The translations under genes were made by a program, and so were the position numbers. From Dickeya zeae NCPPB 2538 (lineage in GTDB: Bacteria > Pseudomonadota > Gammaproteobacteria > Enterobacterales > Enterobacteriaceae), in the NCBI RefSeq assembly GCF_000406165.1, contig NZ_CM001977.1, positions 4,484,354 to 4,548,353 of the forward strand: a stretch of 64,000 nucleotides of DNA, given 5' to 3'. Shown piece by piece: positions 12,474-20,671 of the stretch. Below the pieces are notes generated by a model. The model saw only the letters and a program-made list of their open reading frames with translations, had not been told where the DNA came from and did not search any database. How positions within the stretch are numbered: position 1 is the stretch's first letter; each line of letters begins with the position of its first letter.

Positions 12474-12860
12474 ATGAAAAAGCAGCATTTTTTAGCAAGT
12501 ATGGTTTGTGTTCTGGCATTAGCGGGCTGTGCGCGTACTGCGCAGGTGATGAATACCACGACGCCAATTGCCGGGAATTACACGTCTGATCAGGTAAGAG
12601 TGGCTATTTTGCAGGCTGGCTTGCAGCGCAAATGGGTGATGACACCGGTTGCTCCTGGCGTCATTAACGGTCGCATTGATGATCGCGGTCATTCGGCGGA
12701 TATTCGCATTAATTACACGCCGACCAGCTATACGATTAATTATGTTAACAGCTATAACCTGAAAGCTGACGACGGGAAAATTCATAAAACGTATAACCGT
12801 TGGGTAAATAATCTGGACCACGAAATTCAATTAAAACTGGCTTCCCAGCAAATCAAATAA
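12474..12860 (+). CDS. Small lipoprotein of unknown function
   Basis: The 128-residue product starts at MKKQHFLASMVCVLALAGC, a lipoprotein signal with the lipobox LALAGC (Cys at 19). The start at 12474 is preferred over an in-frame upstream ATG, because the signal peptide begins there and AGGGA lies before it. The mature part reads as a small secreted domain with WVMTPVAPGVINGRI and SYTINYVNSYNL. This resembles a widespread uncharacterised lipoprotein family in Proteobacteria. It has its own promoter and terminator, so it is probably monocistronic. It opens the accessory block downstream of glmS and is more AT-rich than glmS and the ape genes. No function can be given. Confidence 0.8.
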   Translation: MKKQHFLASMVCVLALAGCARTAQVMNTTTPIAGNYTSDQVRVAILQAGLQRKWVMTPVAPGVINGRIDDRGHSADIRINYTPTSYTINYVNSYNLKADDGKIHKTYNRWVNNLDHEIQLKLASQQIK

Positions 12861-12865
12861 TTATA

Positions 12866-12904
12866 AGAGCCGAATGCCTTTGATTATTCGGCTCTGATTT
12901 TTTC
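12866..12904 (+). terminator. Terminator after the lipoprotein gene
   Basis: AGAGCCGAAT and ATTCGGCTCT form a perfect 10-bp stem with a 9-base loop, followed by GATTTTTTC. Confidence 0.9.
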
Positions 12905-12938
12905 TACATTAGAATTTATTTTTCTCAGGGAATTCATC

Positions 12939-14006
12939 GTGTTTCACGGATATGATCAGGATAATGCCAGTGCGCTGGAGGCAATAACAGAAGCGCAACG
13001 CATCGCATTTGCTCCTATTTTGTTTCAGGCGGCGGTTAATCTTCGGGATCACGGTATTTTAGGATTTCTGGATGAGTGCGGCAATAAAGGTGCGGAGCTT
13101 GATGATATTGTTGCCGTGACGGATTTAGACCGTTACGCGGTAGAAATTCTGTTAGATGCCGGTCTAAGCGGGCGGATGCTGGTTAAGAAAGACGCTCGCT
13201 ATTTTATTGCCAAAACTGGTCATTATCTTATCCACGACAGAATGACACGCATCAACATGGATTTTACGCAGGACGTCTGCTATCAGGCCATGTTTCATCT
13301 TGATGAATCTCTAAGGCAGAAAAAACCGGTTGGTTTACAGGTTTTTGGCCACTGGTCGACAATTTATCCAGCGCTGAGTCAATTGCCTCAAAAAGTGAAA
13401 GAAAGCTGGTTTGCCTTTGACCATTTTTATTCCGATGCCGCATTTACTGCGGTATTACCCCATGTATTTCAGCACAAGCCCGCACAGCTTTATGACGTTG
13501 GTGGAAATACGGGGAAATGGGCAATGTGTTGCCACGATTACGATCAGGATGTGCGCATTACTATCCTGGATCTACCTGAGCAAATTGCCTTATCCACCCG
13601 TTCTGTTGAGCTGGCGGGGAAAGCGGACAGAATTTCCGGCCTTGCCGTTGATATGCTTTCTGATGACCCGCTGCCCTCAGACGCGGATATCTGGTGGATG
13701 AGCCAGTTTCTGGATTGCTTCAGTGAGGAGCAGATCGTTCAGATTCTGACGCGAATCGTGCGGGCGATGAAGGCTGATGCTCGAATTTGTATCCTGGAAA
13801 TATTTTGGGATCGTCAGCCGTGGGAAGCGGGAGCATTCAGTCTGAATATGGCGTCGCTGTATTTTACCTGCCTGGCTAATGGCTATAGTCGGTTTTATGC
13901 GGCGAGCCGTTTTTTGCCGTTATTACAGGAAGCGGGGCTTGATATCGAACAGCAGGTTGATGGATTGGGTATTGGTCATACCTTGCTGGTTTGTAAGAAA
14001 AAATAA
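12939..14006 (+). CDS. SAM-dependent methyltransferase next to the aryl polyene locus
   Basis: The 355-residue protein has the two-part layout of small-molecule methyltransferases of the plant O-methyltransferase type. An N-terminal helical dimerisation region (about 10-110) is followed by a Rossmann domain with the SAM loop YDVGGNTGKW, the acidic end of beta-2 in TILDLPEQ, and DADIWWMSQFLDCFSEEQ. Typical family members have LHDW at the last position, with His as base; here the place reads FLDCF, so that His is absent. C-methylation of the aryl head group of the polyene is one possibility, and described ape clusters include a methyltransferase often called ApeB. It is separated from apeC by 74 bases and is visibly AT-richer than the ape genes. 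Confidence 0.75.
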   Translation: MFHGYDQDNASALEAITEAQRIAFAPILFQAAVNLRDHGILGFLDECGNKGAELDDIVAVTDLDRYAVEILLDAGLSGRMLVKKDARYFIAKTGHYLIHDRMTRINMDFTQDVCYQAMFHLDESLRQKKPVGLQVFGHWSTIYPALSQLPQKVKESWFAFDHFYSDAAFTAVLPHVFQHKPAQLYDVGGNTGKWAMCCHDYDQDVRITILDLPEQIALSTRSVELAGKADRISGLAVDMLSDDPLPSDADIWWMSQFLDCFSEEQIVQILTRIVRAMKADARICILEIFWDRQPWEAGAFSLNMASLYFTCLANGYSRFYAASRFLPLLQEAGLDIEQQVDGLGIGHTLLVCKKK

Positions 14007-14080
14007 GGCGTTATGTGGTAGTTAGCAGAGTGCATGGAATAGTCCGCGTGTTTTAACACAATGATTCGGAATACACGGGT

Positions 14081-14818
14081 ATGAGATTGGCTTTTACACT
14101 CCTCGACTGGCAAGCCAGCGCACCAGGGTTTGGCGAGCTGTCGGCATGGCGACAATGGGCCGCACAACCTGCGCTGATTGACGCCACTCAGCCGTTGGCG
14201 AAATGCGATCAGTTACCGATGATGACGGCGCGTCGGCTTAACAGCGGCAGTCGGATGGCGGTCAACAACGGGCTGGCATTGCTGCGGCGTCAGAGTGACA
14301 TTGAGGCGATTGTCTTTACCAGTCGTCACGGTGAACTGGAACGTAACCTGCGTATTTTGCTGGCGTTATCCCGGCAGGAAAGCCTTTCCCCTACGGATTT
14401 TGCCATGTCGGTTCATAATGCGGCCGTGGGTAGCCTGACCATTGCGGCCCAGATGCCGCTGGTATCAACATCGGTTTCTGCGGGGATGGACTCTTTCCAG
14501 CAAGGGCTGGTGGAAGTGGCGGCCTTGCAGTCGGCAGGGTATTCCCGTGTGTTGCTGGTGGATTTTGATGGTGTTATCCCCGAGTTTTACCACGCTCAGG
14601 TTTCCAGTCGGATGCCGCGCTATCCCTATGCCGTTGCGGTGTTGCTGGCACCCGGCGCTGATCTGACGTGTGACGCCCAGCCGAGATCTGACGTCGCTTC
14701 GGAGTCTGAATTACCACAAAGTTTGCAATTCCTGCACGGTTTGTTGTCGGACATGCCCGCATTTTCGGTGGATGGCGAACGCCACCATTGGCAATGGACG
14801 GTAGCGCATCATGTCTGA
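14081..14818 (+). CDS. apeC: Aryl polyene chain-length factor (Cys-less ketosynthase-like)
   Basis: The 245-residue protein corresponds to the N-terminal beta-ketoacyl synthase-like domain found at this place in ape clusters. The nucleophile region reads VSTSVSAGMDSF, where true ketosynthases have STAC(S/A)xG. The catalytic Cys is thus replaced by Val. In characterised APE systems this subunit pairs with the ketosynthase ApeO as a KS-CLF heterodimer and shapes chain length. It overlaps the next gene by 8 bases and begins a run of tightly packed genes to 27810. Gene names in this locus follow order and role in described ape clusters. Confidence 0.85.
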   Translation: MRLAFTLLDWQASAPGFGELSAWRQWAAQPALIDATQPLAKCDQLPMMTARRLNSGSRMAVNNGLALLRRQSDIEAIVFTSRHGELERNLRILLALSRQESLSPTDFAMSVHNAAVGSLTIAAQMPLVSTSVSAGMDSFQQGLVEVAALQSAGYSRVLLVDFDGVIPEFYHAQVSSRMPRYPYAVAVLLAPGADLTCDAQPRSDVASESELPQSLQFLHGLLSDMPAFSVDGERHHWQWTVAHHV

Positions 14819-15596
14819 GTCTTCGTTGTCCATGAATCGTTCATCGCGCCTGAACTGGTGCTGGCGGCTGGTGATGACCGGGTGTTGCTTTGGGTTATTT
14901 AGCCTGGGCGGTTTGCTGTTGTCGACGGTCTGGTTCAATGTGCTGCTGCTGATTCAGCGTGATGAAGCCAAACGCCGGACATGGGCGCGTCACAGTATTG
15001 CCTTTAGTTTCCGTTGCTTCCTGCGTAGTGCGCGTGCGCTCGGTGTGCTGGATTATCACATTGACGATATTGAAACACTACGCCGTGATCGCGGCTGTCT
15101 GGTGGTGGCCAACCACCCGACGTTGATTGACTACGTCCTGCTGGCTTCTGTGATGCCGGATGTTGATTGCCTGGTGAAAGCGGAATTACGCCAGAACATT
15201 TTTTTCCGCGGTGTTATCCGGGCGGCGGATTATCTGGTTAACAGCCAGTCCGAGACATTATTGCCCCATTGTCAGCAGCGGATTAACCGGGGAGATGTGA
15301 TCATGATTTTCCCCGAGGGAACCCGTACCCGTTATCAGCAGCCCGTCGTATTGCAACGTGGTGCTGCCAATATCGCTGTTCGTTGCGGCTGCGATTTACG
15401 GATTGTGCACATTCTCTGTAGCCAACAGACATTGGGAAAACAGAGCCGCTGGTATCACATCCCGCCGGAAAAACCCTGTTTCACCATTCGGGTGCGCGAG
15501 CGCATCAGTAGTCAGACTTTTATTACCGGGGAAGACGAGCTGCCGCTGGCGGCACGCCGTCTGAATCGTTTTTTGCAGCAGTCTCTAACGCTTTAA
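14811..15596 (+). CDS. apeD: 1-acyl-glycerol-3-phosphate-type acyltransferase of the APE locus
   Basis: The 261-residue protein belongs to the PlsC/LPLAT superfamily. The catalytic HX4D motif is seen in NHPTLID and the substrate-binding motif in FPEGTRT. A hydrophobic stretch at about 20-50 (TGCCFGLFSLGGLLLSTVWF) anchors it to the membrane. In APE clusters an acyltransferase at this position is thought to help attach the polyene carboxylate to a lipid-like carrier. The ATG overlaps the end of apeC by 8 bases, which suggests translational coupling. Confidence 0.88.
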   Translation: MSESSLSMNRSSRLNWCWRLVMTGCCFGLFSLGGLLLSTVWFNVLLLIQRDEAKRRTWARHSIAFSFRCFLRSARALGVLDYHIDDIETLRRDRGCLVVANHPTLIDYVLLASVMPDVDCLVKAELRQNIFFRGVIRAADYLVNSQSETLLPHCQQRINRGDVIMIFPEGTRTRYQQPVVLQRGAANIAVRCGCDLRIVHILCSQQTLGKQSRWYHIPPEKPCFTIRVRERISSQTFITGEDELPLAARRLNRFLQQSLTL

Positions 15597-15629
15597 TAAG
15601 CAAAATAAATCATAAAACAGGTATGAGTT

Positions 15630-15896
15630 ATGGAAGATCTTTTCCTTGAAATCAAACAGATGATTATCGATGCCCTGAACCTTGAAGAAGTCAGCGTCGA
15701 TGAAATTGAAACCGAAGCGCCTTTGTTTGGTGAAGGGCTGGGTCTGGATTCGATCGATGCACTTGAGCTCGGTCTGGCAGTGAAAAACCGCTATGGCGTA
15801 GTGCTTTCAGCCGAAAGCGAAGAAATGCGACAGCACTTCTTTTCCGTCGCGACGCTGGCGTCATTCATTATGTCTCAGCGTCAGGCTGGCGCCTGA
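15630..15896 (+). CDS. apeE: Acyl carrier protein 1 of the APE locus
   Basis: This 88-residue acidic helical protein carries the phosphopantetheine attachment site in GLDSIDALEL, with the modified Ser at residue 41. In studied APE systems one of the two ACPs accepts the aryl starter and carries the growing chain. The gene follows apeD by 33 bases and is followed directly by the second ACP gene. Its conversion to the holo form requires a phosphopantetheinyl transferase, which is not encoded inside the locus. Confidence 0.92.
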   Translation: MEDLFLEIKQMIIDALNLEEVSVDEIETEAPLFGEGLGLDSIDALELGLAVKNRYGVVLSAESEEMRQHFFSVATLASFIMSQRQAGA

Positions 15897-15917
15897 TTGA
15901 AAAATGGTGGGTTGATC

Positions 15918-16172
15918 ATGGATAAAAATGAAATTTATAACGAAATCAAAACGCTGCTGGTAAAGCTGTTTGAGCTCGACGAAGACGACATCACGCTGGA
16001 ATCACGGCTGTATGAAGACCTGGAATTAGACAGCATTGATGCCGTGGATATGGTGGTACACCTGCAAAAACGGATTGGTCGTAAGATTTCACCAGAAACC
16101 TTTAAATCGGTTCGTACCGTGCAGGATGTTGTCAACGCTATCGAACAACTGATGGGTCATGAAGACAAGTGA
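15918..16172 (+). CDS. apeF: Acyl carrier protein 2 of the APE locus
   Basis: Starting at ATG 15918 (MDKNEIYNEIKTLLVKLFEL) the product has 84 residues; an in-frame TTG at 15897 would add seven unsupported residues. The carrier motif is LELDSIDAVDMVV with Ser at 39. Having two distinct ACPs is a feature of APE loci, where they are thought to carry the starter or chain and the extender unit respectively. The end overlaps the membrane protein gene apeG by 14 bases. Confidence 0.92.
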   Translation: MDKNEIYNEIKTLLVKLFELDEDDITLESRLYEDLELDSIDAVDMVVHLQKRIGRKISPETFKSVRTVQDVVNAIEQLMGHEDK

Positions 16173-16749
16173 GACCAGAGGACGCCTGTTATATCGCGTA
16201 ACCGGCGTATTGGTCAGTGTGATGACGCTGGGCTGGCCATTTTTGGTGTGGTTCAGTATTACGCATCCCGATCATCGTTGGTTATTACCGCTGCTGGCGC
16301 TGGTTTTTCTGGCTCGCTTGTTGATGTTAAAGAGCAGCCAGGGGTTATACCGCCAAACCGGGCTGTTACTGGCAGCGGCAGGCGCGGCGTTGTGTCTTGC
16401 CAGCCTGTGGTTGCGTGACCGGCAATGGTTGATGTGGTATCCGGTGGCGGTGAACGTTGTCATGCTGACGCTGTTTTTCAGCTCGTTATTTAGCCGCATG
16501 CCGTTTATTGAGCGTATTGCCCGTTTACGGGAGCCGGAGCTGCCTGCCCGAGCCATTGCTTATACCCGGCGTGTGACACAAGTCTGGTGCCTGTTTTTTG
16601 TTTGCAACGGCACGATAGCGTTACTGACCTGTCTGTCGGGAAACATGGTGTGGTGGACCGCCTGGAACGGCATGATCAGCTATCTGTTGATAGGGTTATT
16701 AATGGGTGGCGAATGGCTGGTACGTCAGCGGTTGAGGAAGTCTGTTTGA
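16159..16749 (+). CDS. apeG: APE-locus membrane protein (COG4648-like)
   Basis: The 196-residue protein is largely hydrophobic, with about six predicted membrane segments (for example GVLVSVMTLGWPFLVWFSI near the N-terminus and WNGMISYLLIGLLMGGEWLV near the end). A small predicted membrane protein is always found at this place in enterobacterial ape clusters. Its biochemical role is not established. The start at 16159 lies inside the end of apeF, which implies coupling. The name is by position only. Confidence 0.75.
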   Translation: MKTSETRGRLLYRVTGVLVSVMTLGWPFLVWFSITHPDHRWLLPLLALVFLARLLMLKSSQGLYRQTGLLLAAAGAALCLASLWLRDRQWLMWYPVAVNVVMLTLFFSSLFSRMPFIERIARLREPELPARAIAYTRRVTQVWCLFFVCNGTIALLTCLSGNMVWWTAWNGMISYLLIGLLMGGEWLVRQRLRKSV

Positions 16750-16796
16750 ACGCGATGGCCGACAAACAGGACGATGAAAGAAAATAGTGTGACGGA

Positions 16797-18194
16797 ATGA
16801 ATAATGTGACAACCCGGTCACTGAGTGACTGGTTAATCAGCGACGACATGTCTATCACGTCTATCGCGCGCATTGTTGCGACAAACGGTAAGCGGAACTT
16901 TACGCTGACGATGATGCGTCGGCAGGTGGTATCGCTGTGTCGGCAACTGATGTCATGCGATGAATCACGCTGGGCGTTATGTTTTGAAGACAGCTACCTG
17001 TTCACGGTGGCGCTACTGGCCGCGCTGCATGCGGGGAAAACGCCGGTCATTTACGGCCATTGCCGGGAGTCGGTACTGCGTGAACAGTGTGATGAGTTTG
17101 ACGGGTTACTGACAGACTGTCGTATGTCGCTGTCCTGCCATTGCTTTTATCTTTCAACCGATGATGTGTTGCATGATGATGCCTGTCACCGTAATGACTG
17201 CCACCATGACATTATACTGCCGCCCATTTCTGACGACGCCTGCCTGATATTGTTTACTTCCGGCTCCACCGGGAAACCCCGTCAGATACATAAACCGATA
17301 CGCTGTATGGATGAAGAAGCGCGCTGGCTGGCCCGGTTATGGGGTGAGCGTTTGCGTGATTGCCATATCATGGCGTCGGTGACCCACCAGCATATGTACG
17401 GGCTGACATTCCGTATCTGGTTGCCGATGTCGCTGGGGCTGAGTTTTGATAGCCGTCAGGTACTGTATAGCGAGCAACTGTCGGCACACTCATCTGAGCG
17501 GCGTTACGCTTTTATCAGCAGTCCGGCGTTTTTGCGCCGCATTGACCATTCCCTTCAGGCGCCTCACTGCGAATTGATTGTGTCGGCCGGTGGTGTTCTG
17601 CCGTGGCCGTGTGCGCAATCTGCACAGCAGTGGCTGGGAAACGCGGTGGATGAAATTTACGGCAGTACGGAAACGGGGGTCGTGGGCTGGCGTTCCCGGC
17701 AAGACGAACAGAGCGTCTGGCAGCCGTTTTCTGACGTGTCGTTTAAGAAGGACAGCGACGGTAGCTGGCGGATTCATTCCGCATTGATCCCACAACCGGA
17801 AGGCGTGGTGTTGGATGATAAGCTCACGTTTGACGAGCAAGGCTGTTTCCAACTGTGCGGACGCCACGATCGTATCGTGAAGATTGAAGACAAACGTATT
17901 TCGCTCAGTGAGATTGAACGCCGACTGTTATCGCTACCAGAAATTGACGATGCGGTGGCCTTGCAGGTGACCCGGCAAGACCGAAGCGGTATTGGGGTGG
18001 TGTTGGTGCTGAAATCGCCGGCGACCTCAAGTGTATTGCCAGCGTTAAAACGCCAGTGGCGTCATGAGTTGCACAAATGGCTGGAGCCGGTAGCGATGCC
18101 GCGTTTCTGGCGTATTGTCGACGCTATCCCAGTTAACAGTCAGAGCAAACGCGCCTGGCCACAGATTCAGGAGCTGTTCCATGCGGCCGGTTGA
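16797..18194 (+). CDS. apeH: Aryl-ACP ligase (AMP-binding)
   Basis: The 465-residue protein is an ANL-superfamily adenylating enzyme. The phosphate-binding loop LILFTSGSTGKPRQIHK is clear, the nucleotide motif reads EIYGSTETG, and the hinge and C-terminal domain show LCGRHDRIVKIEDKRISLSEIE. In studied APE systems this enzyme activates 4-hydroxybenzoate and loads it on the ACP as starter. No aromatic ammonia-lyase gene lies in the locus, in keeping with a chorismate-derived starter. It overlaps the following dehydratase gene by 14 bases. Confidence 0.9.
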   Translation: MNNVTTRSLSDWLISDDMSITSIARIVATNGKRNFTLTMMRRQVVSLCRQLMSCDESRWALCFEDSYLFTVALLAALHAGKTPVIYGHCRESVLREQCDEFDGLLTDCRMSLSCHCFYLSTDDVLHDDACHRNDCHHDIILPPISDDACLILFTSGSTGKPRQIHKPIRCMDEEARWLARLWGERLRDCHIMASVTHQHMYGLTFRIWLPMSLGLSFDSRQVLYSEQLSAHSSERRYAFISSPAFLRRIDHSLQAPHCELIVSAGGVLPWPCAQSAQQWLGNAVDEIYGSTETGVVGWRSRQDEQSVWQPFSDVSFKKDSDGSWRIHSALIPQPEGVVLDDKLTFDEQGCFQLCGRHDRIVKIEDKRISLSEIERRLLSLPEIDDAVALQVTRQDRSGIGVVLVLKSPATSSVLPALKRQWRHELHKWLEPVAMPRFWRIVDAIPVNSQSKRAWPQIQELFHAAG

Positions 18195-18546
18195 GCTTTC
18201 ACGCGTCTGCTCTGCATCACAGGCGGAATTGCTGCTGTATATTGACGCGAACCTGTTCTGGTTCGATGGTCATTTCCCACAGCAACCCTTGTTGCCGGGG
18301 GTGGCGCAGCTTGACTGGGCGCTGCATTACGGCCGGGAGATACTGGCACCTGGCTGGCGGTTTCTCTCGGTGGAAAACATCAAGTTCCAACATCCGGTTC
18401 TGCCGGGGAAAACCCTGCGTCTGACGCTGAACTGGCTGGAAGAAAAACAGCAACTGACCTTCAGCTACCACATTATAGCTACTGGGCAGGCGGCGACTGA
18501 AACCGGCCAGGCCGCCAGCAGCGGGAAAATTCGATTATGTCGATGA
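18181..18546 (+). CDS. apeI: 3-hydroxyacyl-ACP dehydratase-like hotdog protein
   Basis: The 121-residue product, starting at ATG 18181 (MRPVELSRVCSASQ), is a FabZ-like hotdog fold. The catalytic region FDGHFPQQPLLPGVAQLDW contains the FabZ-type His (residue 31) and the PGV turn. In characterised APE systems ApeI works as a heterodimer with ApeP in dehydrating the beta-hydroxyacyl-ACP intermediates. The start overlaps apeH, and the end overlaps apeJ by 10 bases. A longer in-frame start at 18115 would lie within apeH and lacks family support. Confidence 0.85.
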   Translation: MRPVELSRVCSASQAELLLYIDANLFWFDGHFPQQPLLPGVAQLDWALHYGREILAPGWRFLSVENIKFQHPVLPGKTLRLTLNWLEEKQQLTFSYHIIATGQAATETGQAASSGKIRLCR

Positions 18547-20246
18547 CCCAAGCCTTTTCACCCTGCGTGGTGATCCCCTGCTATAACCATGGCGCGACGA
18601 TGCGCAGCGTTCTGACGCGGCTGGCCCCATTCGGGTTACCGGTACTGATTGTCGATGATGGCAGTGATGACGCAACACAGCAGGTACTGTCCCGCCTGAC
18701 GGATGAATTCGCCAATGTCAGGCTGTTTCGATTAGCACAGAACAGCGGTAAAGGCGCGGCCGTCATGCACGGATTGGCAATGGCAACGCACGCCGGTTAC
18801 AGCCATGCATTGCAGGTTGACGCGGATGGTCAGCATCACATCGAAGATACGCCGCGTATGCTGGCCCAAGCGCGTGCCTGGCCAGATTGCCTGATCTCCG
18901 GGCGGCCGCTGTACGATGCGTCGGTACCACGTTCACGGCTGTACGGCCGCTATGTCACCCATGTCTGGGTCTGGATCGAAACGCTCTCGTTGTCGCTAAA
19001 AGACAGTATGTGCGGGTTCCGGGTTTACCCTATCGCGCCGACACTGGCGTTATCTGCAAAGCAGGCGATCGGTCGTCGTATGGATTTCGATACCGAAGTG
19101 ATGGTGCGTCTGTACTGGAACGGCACCTTCAGCCGTTTTGTCCCGACACGGGTGGTTTACCCCGAAAACGGGATTTCCCATTTCGATGCATTGCGTGACA
19201 ACCTGCGTATTTCCTGGATGCATACCCGTTTGTTTTTCGGCATGTTGCCGCGCATTCCTTCATTACTTAAACGCCGTCGTGAACCGCACTGGGCCGCTAT
19301 CAATGAACGCAAAGGTATGCTCGGAATGCGTTTCATGTTGCAGGTTTACCGAGGGTTTGGCCGCCGGGCATTTACCCTGCTGCTGTGGCCGGTGATCGCA
19401 TTTTACTGGTTGACTGGCGGCCCGCAGCGCAAAGCCTCGCAGGATTGGCTACGGGCGGTGCGTTTGTATGCCCGGCAACAACAGGTTAGCTTGCCGCGTC
19501 CGTTAACCAGCTATCACCATTTTCTGCGTTTTGGTCATGCCATGATCGATAAAATCGCCAGCTGGCGCGGCGATTTGCAGTGGGGGCGGGATATCGATTT
19601 TGCTCCCGGTGCGCGGGAGACTATCAATCATGGACGTGCGCGCGGACAGTTGATTCTGGCTTCTCATCTCGGCGATATCGAGGTGTGCCGTGGTCTGGCC
19701 CGTCAGGTCAGCGGTCTGGTTATCAATGCGTTGGTGTTTACCGACAATGCCCAGCGTTTTCGGCAGATTCAGGAAGCGGTCACGCCTGAAGCCGGTGTTA
19801 ACCTGATTCCGGTCAGCGATATCGGTCCGGATACCGCGATGTTGTTGCAACAGAAGCTGGATGCCGGTGAGTGGGTGGCGATAGTCGGTGACCGCACGGC
19901 GGTAAATCGGCAGCGCGGTGGCGGACGTCGGGTGATTTGGAGTTCGTTTTTGGGGCGGCCTGCGCCGTTTCCACAAGGGCCGTTTGTACTGGCGGCAGCG
20001 TTGCGTTGCCCGGTACTGCTGATGTTCGCCATCCGTGAGCATGACCAATTACGTGTTTATTGCGAACCGTTCGCCGACCCTATTTTGTTGCCGCGAGCTC
20101 AGCGTCAGAGCGCTTTGCAGCACGTGGTGGATCGCTACGCCGAACGGCTGGAACACCACGCGCTAAAAGCGCCGCTGGACTGGTTTAATTTTTTTGATTT
20201 CTGGCAGTTGTCGGATGACACGCCGACTGATGGGGAAAACACATGA
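18537..20246 (+). CDS. apeJ: Glycosyltransferase family 2 - LpxL-like acyltransferase fusion
   Basis: The 569-residue protein joins two domains. Residues about 5-245 are a GT-A glycosyltransferase with VVIPCYNHGATM, LIVDDGSDD and LQVDADGQHH. Residues about 300-569 resemble the late lipid A acyltransferases, with SHLGDIEVCRG, a VGDRTAVN-like motif and a C-terminal LDWFNFFDFW. Such fusions are typical of APE loci and are thought to build the lipid anchor of the polyene in the outer membrane. The start is inside the end of apeI and the end overlaps apeK by 4 bases. Confidence 0.9.
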   Translation: MSMTQAFSPCVVIPCYNHGATMRSVLTRLAPFGLPVLIVDDGSDDATQQVLSRLTDEFANVRLFRLAQNSGKGAAVMHGLAMATHAGYSHALQVDADGQHHIEDTPRMLAQARAWPDCLISGRPLYDASVPRSRLYGRYVTHVWVWIETLSLSLKDSMCGFRVYPIAPTLALSAKQAIGRRMDFDTEVMVRLYWNGTFSRFVPTRVVYPENGISHFDALRDNLRISWMHTRLFFGMLPRIPSLLKRRREPHWAAINERKGMLGMRFMLQVYRGFGRRAFTLLLWPVIAFYWLTGGPQRKASQDWLRAVRLYARQQQVSLPRPLTSYHHFLRFGHAMIDKIASWRGDLQWGRDIDFAPGARETINHGRARGQLILASHLGDIEVCRGLARQVSGLVINALVFTDNAQRFRQIQEAVTPEAGVNLIPVSDIGPDTAMLLQQKLDAGEWVAIVGDRTAVNRQRGGGRRVIWSSFLGRPAPFPQGPFVLAAALRCPVLLMFAIREHDQLRVYCEPFADPILLPRAQRQSALQHVVDRYAERLEHHALKAPLDWFNFFDFWQLSDDTPTDGENT

Positions 20247-20671
20247 GTGCGTTAACGGATCTCAATCTTAGCCATGAGGTCGAGCTGGTCGTCTCTTTTC
20301 ATGACTGTGACCCGATGGGCGTGGTCTGGCACGGCAATTACTTCCGCTTTTTCGAAGTGGCGCGGGAAGCGTTACTGGGGAAATTCAATTACGGCTATCG
20401 GGAAATGAAAGCGTCCGGTTTCGTCTGGCCGGTGGTGGATACTCGGGTGAAATACCGTTCGGTGCTGACCTACGAGCAGCGAATTCGCGTACGGGCGACG
20501 ATTGAAGAAGTGGAGAATCGCCTGCGTATCGCTTACCAGATTTTCGATGTGGAAAGCGGGCAGCGTACTACCACTGGCTACACCATTCAGGTGGCGGTGG
20601 AAGAGGGCAGCAAAACCCTGAGTTTTGTTTCGCCGAAAATTTTGTTGGATCGTCTGGGAGTGACGATATGA
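20243..20671 (+). CDS. apeK: Acyl thioesterase, 4HBT family
   Basis: The 142-residue hotdog protein has the 4-hydroxybenzoyl-CoA thioesterase signature DCDPMGVVWHGNYFRFFE, with the catalytic Asp at residue 23. In APE biosynthesis a thioesterase of this kind is thought to release or proofread chains on the ACP. It overlaps its neighbours on both sides by 4 bases (ATGA junctions), so it is translated as part of the operon. Confidence 0.9.
   Translation: MSALTDLNLSHEVELVVSFHDCDPMGVVWHGNYFRFFEVAREALLGKFNYGYREMKASGFVWPVVDTRVKYRSVLTYEQRIRVRATIEEVENRLRIAYQIFDVESGQRTTTGYTIQVAVEEGSKTLSFVSPKILLDRLGVTI

Noticed and set aside
14047..14058. Small palindrome GTGTTTTAACAC before apeC
   Set aside because: Too short for confident assignment as an operator, and no promoter pair was seen around it.
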